DNA from: Clostridium sp. chh4-2
Lineage (GTDB): Bacteria; Bacillota; Clostridia; Lachnospirales; Lachnospiraceae
Length of the DNA: 64,000 nucleotides
Direction: 5' to 3'
Assembly (NCBI RefSeq): GCF_002899675.1
Contig: NZ_PKUU01000001.1
Span: 310,001 to 374,000 of the forward strand
Part shown: positions 42,513 to 51,696 of the stretch, piece by piece
How positions within the stretch are numbered: the stretch's first letter is position 1
How the letters are laid out: every line of letters begins with the position of its first letter
Notes under the pieces: model-generated
Databases searched by the model: none
Seen by the model: the letters and a program-made list of their open reading frames with translations, nothing else
Told to the model about the DNA's origin: nothing
Program-made: the position numbers and the translations under genes

Positions 42513-44933
42513 TTATGCTCGGAGTTCAATCCCCAATCCCTGAAGTCCGTTCAGAATCTTTTTCATGGCAGCTCCCACTTCATCATCTGTCAGGGTTCTG
42601 TCATTAGCACGGAACACGATGGAGTAAGCCACGGATTTATGGCCCGCCAGAATCTGTGCTCCTTCATAAATATCGAACAGCTGATAGCTTTCCAGTATCT
42701 TGCCGCCGCGCTGTGCGATGATATCTTCAATCTGTCCAACCAGAATGTTCTTAGGAACCACCATACTGATATCCCTGGTAACAGCCGGATACTTAGCAAT
42801 TCCCGTATATTTTCTGTCGAAATCAGCGAATGGGATTACGTTCGGCATATCCAGAACCGCCACATAGGCTCTCTCGCCGATCTTATAATTATCCGCCACT
42901 TCCGGATGAATCTCACCGATATAACCTAAGGTAACTCCATCATATACAATATCCGCTTTTCTTCCCGGATGCAGATATGGACGGTTGGCCTGTGGATCAT
43001 AGTGGACTTTCTTTTTCATTCCCAATTTTTCAAACAGCTCTTCCACCACGCCCTTCATGGTGAAGAAATCACCCTCTCCGTACATGCCAAGCGCGAACTG
43101 CATCCTCTCATCCGGAAGTTCTGTAAGCGGAAGGCTCTTAGGGAGGTAAATATTGGCCAACTCATATAATTTAACGTCCTTGTTTCTTCTATTATAATTA
43201 GTCGACAAAGAAGTTAACAATCCGTTCAGCGGAGACGTTCTCATCACAGAGAAATCTTCACCGAGAGGATTTAAGATGGTCACCGTTTTTCTCAGACGGC
43301 AATCCTCCGGAAGCAGCAGTTTGTCAAATGCTTTCGGGCTCTCGAAGGAATAGGACATGCTCTGGCTGAAGCCGGAAAATTCTGCAACTTCACGGGCCAC
43401 TTCTTCAATTCTCAATTTATAGGATAATTTTCCTGTGGTCGCCTCTCCGGAAGGAAGTGTGGTTGGAATATTATCATATCCGTAGAAACGGGCCACTTCT
43501 TCTGCAATATCTGCCGGACGTTCCAGATCCTGACGGAACGTAGGAACTACGACTTCCTGTGCCGCTTCATCAAATTCAAGATCCAGTTTTTTGAAATAGC
43601 CCTTCATCGTTTCCGCATCGATCTCAGTGCCTAACAGGCTGTTGATCTTTTCCGCATTAAATGGAACCCGTTTTCCTTCCCGTTTCACCGGATAAATATC
43701 GATCATTCCGCCAACGACTTCTCCGGCACCCAGTTCTTCAATAAGCTGACAGGCGCGGTCAATGGCTGCCTGGGCATTATTAGGGTCCAGCCCCTTTTCG
43801 AATTTTCCGGAAGCGTCTGTTCTCAGACCAACCTTTTTAGAGGAAAGGCGGATATTGGTTCCGTCAAAGCAGGCGGCTTCAAATACCATTGTTTTTACAT
43901 CATCTGTGATCTTAGAGTTTTCACCGCCCATGATTCCGGCGATACCAACTTCTTTTTCACCGTCATTGATCATGAGTACGGTGCTGTCCAGTTTTCTGTC
44001 CTGGCCGTCAAGGGTCTGGAAGCTGTCGCCGTCTGCCGCACATTTTACGACGATTTCATGGCCTGCCAGCAAATCATAATCATATGCATGCATTGGCTGT
44101 CCGAATTCTTCCATCACATAGTTTGTGATATCCACGATATTGTTGATCGGACGGATTCCGCTGGCTGCCAGACGTCTCTTCATCCACTCCGGTGACGGAG
44201 CCAATTTAATATTCTTCACCATTCTGGCACAGTAACGCGGGCAGAGCGTTGTATTTTCAACGCGTACCTTCAGGTAATCGTTGATATCCTCTTTATTTCC
44301 CGTAGCAGCCACTACAGGCGGGATAAACGGCTTATTAAAAGTAGCCGCCGCCTCTCTTGCAATTCCGAGCACGCTGTAGCAGTCCACACGGTTGGAGGTG
44401 ATTTCATATTCGAATACCACGTCCCTAAGTCCCAGCACTTCTACTGCATCTGCCCCGATTTCGGCATCTTCCGGCAGAATGTAAATTCCGCTTTCCGGCG
44501 CATCCGGATACATATCTCTGGATGAGCCCAGTTCTTCGATGGAACACATCATGCCGCAGGATTCAATTCCTCTTAATTTACCCTTTTTGATCACAATTCC
44601 GTCTTCCGGAAGAGGGCCGCCGTCATGGCCTCCCGCAACCTTACCGCCGTCCAATACAACAGGAACCTTATCCCCTTCTTTTACATTAGGAGCGCCTGTG
44701 ACGATCTGAATGGATTCTGTTCCAATGTTAACCTGGCAGATGATCAGCTTATCCGCATCCGGATGACGCTCGATTTTGGTGATCTGTCCTACCACAATTT
44801 TCTCTAAATTTTTATCCAGGGCTTCATAGCCCTCTACCTTTGTTCCTGATAATGTCATTGCGTCTGTGTATTCCTGAGCAGTTACATTCAGATCCGGAAC
44901 ATATGCTTTTATCCATGATAATGCTGTGTTCAT
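42513..44933 (-). CDS. pheT: Phenylalanyl-tRNA synthetase beta subunit
   Basis: 806 residues, full length: tRNA-binding OB domain (about 40-150, with KLIICQVNIGTESIQIVTGAPNV), B3/B4 editing domain, B5 domain (LGTEIDAETMKGYFKKLDLEFD), pseudo-catalytic core and C-terminal ferredoxin-like anticodon-binding domain ending TDDEVGAAMKKILNGLQGLGIELRA. Works as an alpha2-beta2 enzyme with PheS. Ribosome site AAAAGGAGATTTTTCAA. Separated from pheS by a REP-like palindrome, which is unusual inside an operon. Confidence 0.98.
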   Translation of the reverse strand: MNTALSWIKAYVPDLNVTAQEYTDAMTLSGTKVEGYEALDKNLEKIVVGQITKIERHPDADKLIICQVNIGTESIQIVTGAPNVKEGDKVPVVLDGGKVAGGHDGGPLPEDGIVIKKGKLRGIESCGMMCSIEELGSSRDMYPDAPESGIYILPEDAEIGADAVEVLGLRDVVFEYEITSNRVDCYSVLGIAREAAATFNKPFIPPVVAATGNKEDINDYLKVRVENTTLCPRYCARMVKNIKLAPSPEWMKRRLAASGIRPINNIVDITNYVMEEFGQPMHAYDYDLLAGHEIVVKCAADGDSFQTLDGQDRKLDSTVLMINDGEKEVGIAGIMGGENSKITDDVKTMVFEAACFDGTNIRLSSKKVGLRTDASGKFEKGLDPNNAQAAIDRACQLIEELGAGEVVGGMIDIYPVKREGKRVPFNAEKINSLLGTEIDAETMKGYFKKLDLEFDEAAQEVVVPTFRQDLERPADIAEEVARFYGYDNIPTTLPSGEATTGKLSYKLRIEEVAREVAEFSGFSQSMSYSFESPKAFDKLLLPEDCRLRKTVTILNPLGEDFSVMRTSPLNGLLTSLSTNYNRRNKDVKLYELANIYLPKSLPLTELPDERMQFALGMYGEGDFFTMKGVVEELFEKLGMKKKVHYDPQANRPYLHPGRKADIVYDGVTLGYIGEIHPEVADNYKIGERAYVAVLDMPNVIPFADFDRKYTGIAKYPAVTRDISMVVPKNILVGQIEDIIAQRGGKILESYQLFDIYEGAQILAGHKSVAYSIVFRANDRTLTDDEVGAAMKKILNGLQGLGIELRA

Positions 44934-44969
44934 TTGAAAAATCTCCTTTTTTATTATACTGACCTGGTC

Positions 44970-45025
44970 TTTTAACTTAAAGCGTCAAGGCATTTTGCAA
45001 AATGCCTTGAGGGTTCATGTTAAAA
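44970..45025. repeat. REP-like palindrome between pheS and pheT
   Basis: Arms CAAGGCATTTTG/CAAAATGCCTTG with degenerate TTTAAC...GTTAAA ends. A diverged member of the GAAGGCATTTTC family, placed within the operon. Confidence 0.7.
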
Positions 45026-46039
45026 TTGCTTCAGGAAACGAATATCGTTTTCATATAACAGACGCATATCGTCAATTTCATATTTCAAAAGCGCAATACG
45101 CTCTAATCCTACGCCAAATGCAAAACCGGTATACTCTTCCGGATCAATTCCGCACATCTCAAGCACGTGAGGATGAACCATACCGCAACCTAAAATCTCA
45201 ATCCAGCCTGATCCCTTACAGAAACGGCATCCGCTGCCGCCACACTTAAAACAGGTAACATCCACTTCCGCGCTGGGTTCTGTAAATGGGAAATGATGAG
45301 GTCTGAATTTAACCTTGGTATCCTCGCCGAACAGCTCTTTTGCAAATTCCGCCAGCGTTCCCTTTAAATCTGCAAATGTAATGTGCTTGTCGATTACCAG
45401 CCCCTCAATCTGATGGAAGGACGGGGAATGGGTAGCATCCACTTCATCGGAACGGAATACACGGCCAGGAGCGATCATACGGATCGGCAGTTTGCCCTGT
45501 TCCATCACTCTGGCCTGAACCGGAGAAGTCTGCGTTCTCAGCACGATGTCTTTATTAATATAGAAGGTATCCTGTTCATCCTTTGCCGGATGGTTTGCAG
45601 GAATGTTCAGTTTCTCGAAATTATAGAGATCGTATTCCACTTCCGGCCCTTCTACCACTTCATAGCCCATGCCCACGAAAATACGCTCAACTTCTTCCAA
45701 TGCAATCGTATTCGGATGGCTGTGGCCCACATTGCTTTTCTTGGCAGGCAGAGTGACGTCGATCACTTCTTTTTTCATCTGCTCTTCTCTCGCCCTTCTC
45801 GCAAGAGCCTGTTTATTCTCTTCCAGCTTCGCTTCGATTAATTCGCGGGCATCATTTACCATCTGCCCCACTTTCGGCCGCTCTTCCGGTGCCACATCCT
45901 TCATACTCTTTAATACGGTAGTAAGCTGCCCCTTTTTGCCAAGGTATGCAACCCTGATCTCATTTAATTTTTCAAGGGCATCGGAAGCTTCAATCTGTTT
46001 CAGCGCTTCTTCTTTGATTTTTTCTAACTGCTCTCTCAT
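45020..46039 (-). CDS. pheS: Phenylalanyl-tRNA synthetase alpha subunit
   Basis: 339 residues: N-terminal coiled coil that grips tRNA-Phe, then the class II core with ATHSPSFHQIEGLVID (motif 2 region), HHFPFTEPSAEVDV, CFKCGGSGCRFCKGSGWIEILGCGMV and FAFGVGLERIALLKYEIDDMR (motif 3). ATG at 46039 is five bases after GGAGG; the frame four codons longer starts inside that site. Controlled by the upstream T-box. Confidence 0.98.
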   Translation of the reverse strand: MREQLEKIKEEALKQIEASDALEKLNEIRVAYLGKKGQLTTVLKSMKDVAPEERPKVGQMVNDARELIEAKLEENKQALARRAREEQMKKEVIDVTLPAKKSNVGHSHPNTIALEEVERIFVGMGYEVVEGPEVEYDLYNFEKLNIPANHPAKDEQDTFYINKDIVLRTQTSPVQARVMEQGKLPIRMIAPGRVFRSDEVDATHSPSFHQIEGLVIDKHITFADLKGTLAEFAKELFGEDTKVKFRPHHFPFTEPSAEVDVTCFKCGGSGCRFCKGSGWIEILGCGMVHPHVLEMCGIDPEEYTGFAFGVGLERIALLKYEIDDMRLLYENDIRFLKQF

Positions 46040-46101
46040 CTTTTCCTCCATTTCATTTGTCTTTCATATGATATAAGATAGAATCCCGCAAGCGGGATTC
46101 T

Positions 46102-46207
46102 CCGCCTGCGGCGGGTCGCTTCAGCGACATTATGCCTCACCGCCGCAGTGCGATCCTGCCCGGAGGGCTTTTTATATCATAGGAGCACTTTCCTATGATA
46201 TAAAAAA
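46102..46207 (-). repeat. ~105-bp structured intergenic repeat, copy 2
   Basis: Inverted relative to 11961-12064 and nearly identical, with the same hairpin ATATCATAGGA/TCCTATGATAT, GCCCTCCGGGCAGG and GTCGCTGAAGCGAC segments. It sits between the pheS T-box terminator and pheS, so it is part of the pheST mRNA. A small hairpin GAATCCCGCAAGCGGGATTC (46081-46100) follows. Confidence 0.8.
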
Positions 46208-46470
46208 ACTCCATCCCAAATAGGGACGAAGTTAAATTCGCGGTACCACCCTGATTCCTGCCGGAAGACCCGGACAGACACTCGGCATACGTAACGTGTA
46301 TGAACGGCAGAACCTACTGATAAATGGTTCAATTCTGCAGCTCCAGCGGGAATTTCGGACAATTATCTGAACTAAAGGGAACTTTCAGCCGGTGATTCCC
46401 TCTCTCTGCTAGAAAATAAATGCCTACTAACGCTTTCACAGCTTTTCCTGTTATATTTTCTAAAATCTGA
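46202..46470 (-). promoter_or_regulatory. T-box riboswitch of pheST
   Basis: On the minus strand the T-box CAGGGTGGTACCGCG (46239-46253) precedes a terminator AACTTCGTCCC-TATTT-GGGATGGAGTT with seven T (46202-46233). The leader upstream of it is about 220 nt. Specifier codon not assigned. Confidence 0.9.
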
Positions 46471-46475
46471 ATATC

Positions 46476-46503
46476 ATTTTAGCACATCTAAAAAAAAAGT
46501 CAA
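46476..46503 (-). promoter_or_regulatory. pheST promoter
   Basis: TTGACT, 16 bases, TAAAAT on the minus strand, back to back with the marR promoter. Confidence 0.75.
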
Positions 46504-46511
46504 GATTAGAC

Positions 46512-46540
46512 TTGATATCTCCATAAAAACGGTGTAAAAT
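46512..46540 (+). promoter_or_regulatory. marR-MATE promoter
   Basis: TTGATA, 17 bases, TAAAAT. Confidence 0.75.
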
Positions 46541-46553
46541 AGGTTTCCTCTGA

Positions 46554-46578
46554 CAACTGTTGCATTTAGCAACTGTTG
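46554..46578. promoter_or_regulatory. Double operator for the MarR-family regulator
   Basis: Two copies of CAACTGTTG, itself a palindrome, spaced 16 bases start to start, also readable as GTTGC-ATTTA-GCAAC. They begin 14 bases after the -10, over the transcription start. The two sites are about one and a half helical turns apart. Confidence 0.65.
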
Positions 46579-46604
46579 TTTTTATGAAAGGAAGGAATTG
46601 ATTT

Positions 46605-47036
46605 ATGCTCAACCCCATCAGTATCATCCGACGGTGTGAACAAAACTATCTGCGGTGCAGAATGGAATCCTACGGGCTTCACCCCTTAGACGCCCTCACT
46701 TTGCATGTTTTATTTTCCTTAGATTCATGCAACCAGGACTGTCTCTGCTGTGAGATGAACGTGGATAAAGGGCGGATCGCCAAAACCGTGTCCGCTCTGG
46801 AAGAAGGCGGTTATCTGGTCCGCAGTGTCAATTTACATAATAAACGGGAAAAACTGCTTCATTTAACCGAAAGCGGGAAAGAGATGGTATCTGTCATCCA
46901 ACAGATATTTGACGAATGGAACGATATCTGCTTCAAGGATTTTTCGTCCGAAGAACGGGATCAATACCTTTCATTTATAAAACGAATCGCATGCAATGCG
47001 GCAGAAAGCCGAAAGGAGTTTAAGCAACATGATTAA
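46605..47036 (+). CDS. MarR-family regulator of a MATE pump
   Basis: 143 residues with the winged-helix segment QDCLCCEMNVDKGRIAKTVSALEEGGYLVRS and wing HNKREKLLHLTESGKEM. The first helices carry several Cys (Cys12, Cys17, then CNQDCLCC), an unusual density that could make it redox- or thiol-sensitive. Overlaps the MATE gene by eight bases (ATGATTAA). ATG after GAAAGGAAGGAATTGATTT. Confidence 0.9.
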   Translation: MLNPISIIRRCEQNYLRCRMESYGLHPLDALTLHVLFSLDSCNQDCLCCEMNVDKGRIAKTVSALEEGGYLVRSVNLHNKREKLLHLTESGKEMVSVIQQIFDEWNDICFKDFSSEERDQYLSFIKRIACNAAESRKEFKQHD

Positions 47037-48387
47037 AAACTTAACTGAGGGAAATCCCTTAAAAACTTTATTTTTCTTTGCACTTCCCATGCTGGCAGGC
47101 AATCTGTTCCAGCAGCTTTATAATATGGTGGATTCCATGGTGGTGGGGCGTTTTGTAGGTGCCGACGCTTTGGCAGCGGTGGGTTCTTCCTTCCCGATTG
47201 TATTTTTGGCCGTAGCTTTAGCCAGCGGACTGTCCATGGGATGTACGGTTGTGGTATCCCAGCAGTTCGGCGCAGGCCAGATCCGGGAGATGAAAACCAC
47301 GATTTCCACGGCTCTTATCTCCTTGTTTGTGTTGGGAGCCATGATCATGATCGTCGGGGAACTGTTGGCGCTCCCGCTGCTTTCCCTGTTAAAGACACCG
47401 GATAATATCATTGACAGCGCGTTAAGTTATCTGACCATCTATTTCGGCGGAGTCATTTTCCTTTTTCTCTACAACGCATTAAACGCTATTTACAATGCTT
47501 TAGGAGACAGTAAAACGCCCCTATGCTTCCTCATGGTATCCACGCTCACTAATATTGTGCTGGATCTTACTTTTGTAATTAAATTGAATATGGGCGTAGC
47601 CGGCGTTGCCTGGGCTACCTTAATCGCCCAAGGTGTATGTGCCGTACTGTCCTTTATCGTGCTGATAAAAAGAATTGTCCAGATGCCGGACGAACGGGAA
47701 TATCCCGCAATCCCCAAACGCCCTCTCTTCCACTCTTCTGCCGTGCGCAGAATAGCTAAAGTCGGGGTGCCTTCCATGATCCAGCAGTCCATTGTCTCTT
47801 TCAGCATGCTGATGATGCAGGGCCTGGTAAATTCTTACGGCTCCACCTTTATCGCAGGCTACACGGCGGCAACCAAGATCGATACCTTAGCCATGATGCC
47901 GAATATGAACTTTTCTAACGCCATGTCCAGCTATACCGCACAGAACATCGGCGCAGGCAAACCGGAACGCGTCAGACAGGGATACAAAGCCAACCTGTTC
48001 ATGGTGCTGATTTTCAGTATTATCATCACCTCTGTCATCTTCTTGTTCGGCCCTAACCTTTTGAACCTGTTTATGGATTCCAATACGGATTTGGCCGCCA
48101 TCAATTATGGAATGAAGTATATGACCACTGTTTCCACCTTCTACATCCTGATGGGCGTGATGTTCACTTCCAACGGACTTCTGCGCGGCGCCGGAGACAT
48201 GAGAGCGTTTATGGCAAGCTCCCTCTTCAATCTGTTCACCCGCGTCGTCATGGCATATACCTTGGCGCACTTCATCGGCGAAGACGCGATCTGGTGGTCC
48301 ATCCCGATCGGCTGGGCAATCGGTTCCGCCATCTCATTCGGACGCTACCACAGCGGCAAGTGGGAAAACTCTAAAGTTATTGAATAA
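47029..48387 (+). CDS. MATE-family efflux transporter
   Basis: 452 residues, twelve helices, with LFFFALPMLAGNLFQQLYNMVDSMVVGRFVGADALAAVGSS and APSSYTAQNIGAGKPERVRQGYK-like second-repeat sequence. It is the third MATE in the window and of the NorM/DinF-like group. Start at 47029 follows AAAGGAGTTTAAGCAAC; coupled to the MarR gene that probably represses it. Confidence 0.93.
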   Translation: MIKNLTEGNPLKTLFFFALPMLAGNLFQQLYNMVDSMVVGRFVGADALAAVGSSFPIVFLAVALASGLSMGCTVVVSQQFGAGQIREMKTTISTALISLFVLGAMIMIVGELLALPLLSLLKTPDNIIDSALSYLTIYFGGVIFLFLYNALNAIYNALGDSKTPLCFLMVSTLTNIVLDLTFVIKLNMGVAGVAWATLIAQGVCAVLSFIVLIKRIVQMPDEREYPAIPKRPLFHSSAVRRIAKVGVPSMIQQSIVSFSMLMMQGLVNSYGSTFIAGYTAATKIDTLAMMPNMNFSNAMSSYTAQNIGAGKPERVRQGYKANLFMVLIFSIIITSVIFLFGPNLLNLFMDSNTDLAAINYGMKYMTTVSTFYILMGVMFTSNGLLRGAGDMRAFMASSLFNLFTRVVMAYTLAHFIGEDAIWWSIPIGWAIGSAISFGRYHSGKWENSKVIE

Positions 48388-48478
48388 TATTGTTGTGAAG
48401 TTATTTACATAAAAATCGTCCTGTTTTACATTAATAACTGAATAGATTTTTGATTATCTCTTTATTTCTTCTTAATCT

Positions 48479-48525
48479 AAAAGCTTGGAAAACCCGCAGC
48501 TGCGGACTTACCAAGCTTTCTTTGT
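48479..48525. terminator. Bidirectional terminator between MATE and ABC genes
   Basis: AAAGCTTGG and CCAAGCTTTC around an inner CGCAGCTGCG hairpin; converging genes share it. Confidence 0.65.
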
Positions 48526-48611
48526 ATTGAAAGAACCTAACATATATCTCCATAACGGCACAGATTGGTGCGGCATCTTTGCAAGCGTCCGTCATCCAAA
48601 ATGAACTTTGG

Positions 48612-49283
48612 TTATCCCCGAAACCGCCGCTTCATCTCCTCACCGGATAAAATGTCCAGCTTCCCTTCATCCATCGCATAGATGTGGGTACAGAGCGTTT
48701 CCAAATCGTCGTAATTGTGGGAGGTCATCAGAATTGTCCTTCCCTCCGCCTGGAGTATTCGGATAATCTCTTTTGTGTCATTGTAGGTCTTATAGTCAAG
48801 GGCATTAAACGGCTCGTCCAAAATCAATATATCCTGATTTTCCATAATGGCCTGTGCGATGCCCAGCTTCTGCTTCATGCCCAAGGAGTAGTGCTCCACC
48901 TTTGTTTTATCCTCCGGGTCGAGCCCTACCTTTTGCATGGCGCGGCGGATTTCTCTATCACCGGCCACGCCGCGGATGCCCGCCAGATACCTCAGATTCT
49001 GCAGTCCTGTATTGAGACTGATAAAACCGGGGGCGTTTATCAGCACCCCCATATTCTCAGGAAAATCGCGGCCTTTGCCCAGGATCTGCCCCCTCACGCG
49101 TACCTGTCCCCTGTCCGGGGTCAGAAACCCGCAGATAATATTGAACAGGACCGATTTTCCACTCCCATTGGCCCCGACAATGCCAACCGTGCTTCCCTTT
49201 TCGATATTTAGGGAAACATTCGACAGAACACACCGTCCGGAAAAACTCTTACTTACTTGGTCTAATGAAATAATGGGTTCCAT
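48612..49283 (-). CDS. ABC transporter ATPase of the LytTR-linked transporter
   Basis: 223 residues, a lone ATPase. Walker A GANGSGKSV, signature YSLGMKQKLG, Walker B ILILDEPFNALD, H-loop TSHN. The YSLGMKQ signature is typical of ABC-2 exporters for lantibiotic immunity (LanF), bacitracin or ABC-2 efflux. Last gene after two permeases encoded upstream. Ribosome site AAGGAGGATAACCT. Confidence 0.92.
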   Translation of the reverse strand: MEPIISLDQVSKSFSGRCVLSNVSLNIEKGSTVGIVGANGSGKSVLFNIICGFLTPDRGQVRVRGQILGKGRDFPENMGVLINAPGFISLNTGLQNLRYLAGIRGVAGDREIRRAMQKVGLDPEDKTKVEHYSLGMKQKLGIAQAIMENQDILILDEPFNALDYKTYNDTKEIIRILQAEGRTILMTSHNYDDLETLCTHIYAMDEGKLDILSGEEMKRRFRG

Positions 49284-49295
49284 AGGTTATCCTCC

Positions 49296-50780
49296 TTAAT
49301 GATTGAATAGCCGCTTGATGCCCCGGCCATAAAGCCAGAGAACCAGGGCCAGGTAAAGGGCGGCCAGTAACACGGCTGCTGCCGCTCCGGGTATGGTTCC
49401 GCCCGTCTGCGGGAAATCCAGCCTCGCCAGGCTGGAGATTCCTGTCGGCAGCCACGAAATTGGAAACACGCAAAGAAAGTGTAACAGCAGGGCGGCTACA
49501 AATCCTGCTGTTGCATGCCCCGTTATGCAAAGGGCAGACAGGATCAGCAGGAATTGAAATGCAACATCCAGAAGTTTTAGGCCCACTGCGGCTGCGGCCA
49601 GTCCCCTATCCAAAGGGAAATTCAGCAGCAGGGGCGGAATGATGGCTGCAAGGGTCAACAGGCCGCCATACAGAAGAATCCAGAGATGCCCGGTATGAAG
49701 GAGCGCCCAGAGAATATCATTTCGCCGCTTCAGGCGGACTGTCAAAAATATGGAACGTTCCCCGACGGCCCGGGTACAGAATCCCCCCAGCGGCCACAGG
49801 GGAAGCAGCTCCATGGTCAGCAGGGTTAAAAGGCCCATCGGGTAAAAATATCCGGTGCCGTGTCCGATAAACAGCCGGATGAGCCAATCCGCACTATCCT
49901 CTGGTACGCCTCCGGCAACCCATGTCCAGACCGTCACAAGAAGAATCATGCCAACCAGAATCAGCACGTTTTTGGAGGTAAACAGGATACGGCGGTAATA
50001 GGGAGCAAGGCCTTGCTTACAACGCCCCGGAACAGCAATCCGCCGGCTCCATCTGCAGGTGACAAGCCACACCATTATGGCCGCCAGAACTGCTGAGGTT
50101 GCTGTTGTCAACGGCAGACGCCAGGGGTATGCAAGATTGTGGAGCAGAAACACCCAATGGTTCAGTCCGGTCAAATACACAAACGGCGGACAGGACATGA
50201 CCGGCAGCTTAATCCAGAGCACTGCGAATAAATAAAGCGCCATGAGCAGCCTGACCGCCATGGACCGGCTGAAAAAATGACCCAGGCAGAGGGTGATCAG
50301 GGCAATCATCCAATATCCAAGAAGCATTTGCCCGGCACAGCAGAGGATAGCTGCCCACGGAGACGGAAAATACTTTTGCAGCAGTATAAATACTTCCCGC
50401 CACTGTCCGACCGATGCTCCCGGCCAGTTTCCTGTGATGGGGAGCCCCAGTCCGGAGAGCAAAAGAGCGCCGATCTGACCGATCCAGAACCATACAGCAA
50501 TCAGCGATAGCGCCAGCCATTTGTGGAAAAAGTACCGTCCATACGTCCCATACCGCACCAGCACCAGAACCGTATCATCCTCCATCACGCTGGTACAGAG
50601 AAACAGGAAAACCGGGAGTACGGCAAAACTGAAATAATACTGGTCATTCAGGACTGTCAGCAAATGATAGGAAAGATAGCTTTGTACACCCACTCTTTCA
50701 CTCAATCCAAACAGAAGGGATAACCCAAAAATCAAGCAGAGCTTACCTGGGCCAACCCTCATCCATACACGGTGCATCAT
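49296..50780 (-). CDS. Polytopic membrane protein, probable ABC-2-type permease
   Basis: 494 residues with about twelve hydrophobic segments; no soluble domain. An Arg/Lys cluster near residues 235-250 separates two halves, so it may be two fused permease-like halves. I cannot name the family. It lies between the second permease and the ATPase gene with short gaps, so it is most likely part of this transporter. Ribosome site is weak; the start sits just after the upstream stop, suggesting coupling. Confidence 0.75.
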   Translation of the reverse strand: MMHRVWMRVGPGKLCLIFGLSLLFGLSERVGVQSYLSYHLLTVLNDQYYFSFAVLPVFLFLCTSVMEDDTVLVLVRYGTYGRYFFHKWLALSLIAVWFWIGQIGALLLSGLGLPITGNWPGASVGQWREVFILLQKYFPSPWAAILCCAGQMLLGYWMIALITLCLGHFFSRSMAVRLLMALYLFAVLWIKLPVMSCPPFVYLTGLNHWVFLLHNLAYPWRLPLTTATSAVLAAIMVWLVTCRWSRRIAVPGRCKQGLAPYYRRILFTSKNVLILVGMILLVTVWTWVAGGVPEDSADWLIRLFIGHGTGYFYPMGLLTLLTMELLPLWPLGGFCTRAVGERSIFLTVRLKRRNDILWALLHTGHLWILLYGGLLTLAAIIPPLLLNFPLDRGLAAAAVGLKLLDVAFQFLLILSALCITGHATAGFVAALLLHFLCVFPISWLPTGISSLARLDFPQTGGTIPGAAAAVLLAALYLALVLWLYGRGIKRLFNH

Positions 50781-50784
50781 AGGC

Positions 50785-51546
50785 TTATACCTGATAAATG
50801 GAGCGTTTTTTAACTTTTTGAAAATAAAACGCCATCGCTCCCATTACAATACACATCAATATCGGTCCGGCTGCAAACGATGCAGGACGGACAGACAGGG
50901 AGCTTAGGCTGGTAGGCTCAAATGCTGTTACAAAGCGCAGTTCCGGCATGCCAAGGATTGACCAGAAGAAGTTCTCTAAAATCACATAAATAAACGGTCC
51001 TGTCAGAATTACGAATATATTGCTGCCATAAAGAGCCAGAACAAAACCAAATGTCATGGTCAGTACACCCATCAGCCCCTTCCACAGAGAAAGCAATAAC
51101 GCATAGAGAACCGGCGTTTTAGCATACAGGTTCAGGAAAACGTGGGAATATCCTTCCGGAAGCGGCCAGAGTTCCTGCGGTTCCCTGACGTACAGCGCAA
51201 ACAGGGCAGAAATGAAATAGGGGATCATAATGATGATAAATGCAGATACTGCGCACACACACCACTTTGTAACCAAATAACGGTGCCTGCCGATCCGTGG
51301 CAGGGTGTAGGCCAAAAAGCGGTCCCTGCGCTCATAGTAAAGCTGCCAGCAAATCGGGATGGTAACAAACAGGGGAAACAAAAGGCTCAAAAACTCCGTA
51401 CCGATTTCCCAGGGATCAATCTCAAAATGGATTGTATACCCACGGTACAGGGTACAGGAAAGAATACAGGTCAGCAGCGTCAGCAGGAACGTTGTGACAA
51501 ATACCGGTTTAACTATTTTCTTCCCTTCTAAAATAAAATTTTGCAT
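50785..51546 (-). CDS. ABC-2-type permease
   Basis: 253 residues with six hydrophobic helices and a cytosolic YYERRDRFLAYTLPRIGRHRYLVTKW segment. The pattern matches lantibiotic-immunity and ABC-2 export permeases (LanE/LanG or BcrB-like). First gene of the transporter unit, with its own promoter. Ribosome site GGAAAGGAAGTGCAGAC. Confidence 0.8.
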   Translation of the reverse strand: MQNFILEGKKIVKPVFVTTFLLTLLTCILSCTLYRGYTIHFEIDPWEIGTEFLSLLFPLFVTIPICWQLYYERRDRFLAYTLPRIGRHRYLVTKWCVCAVSAFIIIMIPYFISALFALYVREPQELWPLPEGYSHVFLNLYAKTPVLYALLLSLWKGLMGVLTMTFGFVLALYGSNIFVILTGPFIYVILENFFWSILGMPELRFVTAFEPTSLSSLSVRPASFAAGPILMCIVMGAMAFYFQKVKKRSIYQV

Positions 51547-51588
51547 GTCTGCACTTCCTTTCCATTGGATTAAATCTATTGCACCTAT

Positions 51589-51616
51589 ATATTAGCATCC
51601 CTCGCCATAAAGGCAA
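51589..51616 (-). promoter_or_regulatory. Promoter of the LytTR-linked ABC transporter genes
   Basis: TTGCCT, 16 bases, TAATAT on the minus strand. A long palindrome lies just upstream at 51629-51680. Confidence 0.6.
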
Positions 51617-51628
51617 TACCATAGGGAC

Positions 51629-51680
51629 AAACAGGGGTTTTATGGGAACGAAACGGCTCGTTTCCATAAAACCCCTGTTT
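51629..51680. repeat. Long palindrome between the two-component and ABC genes
   Basis: AACAGGGGTTTTATGG..ACGA and its near-perfect mirror with a six-base loop (AACGGC region). Neither strand has a T run after it, so it is not a standard terminator. It is upstream of the ABC promoter and right after the kinase gene: a candidate regulator site or RNA-processing hairpin. Confidence 0.65.
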
Positions 51681-51696
51681 TCATCTGCTTCAATTT

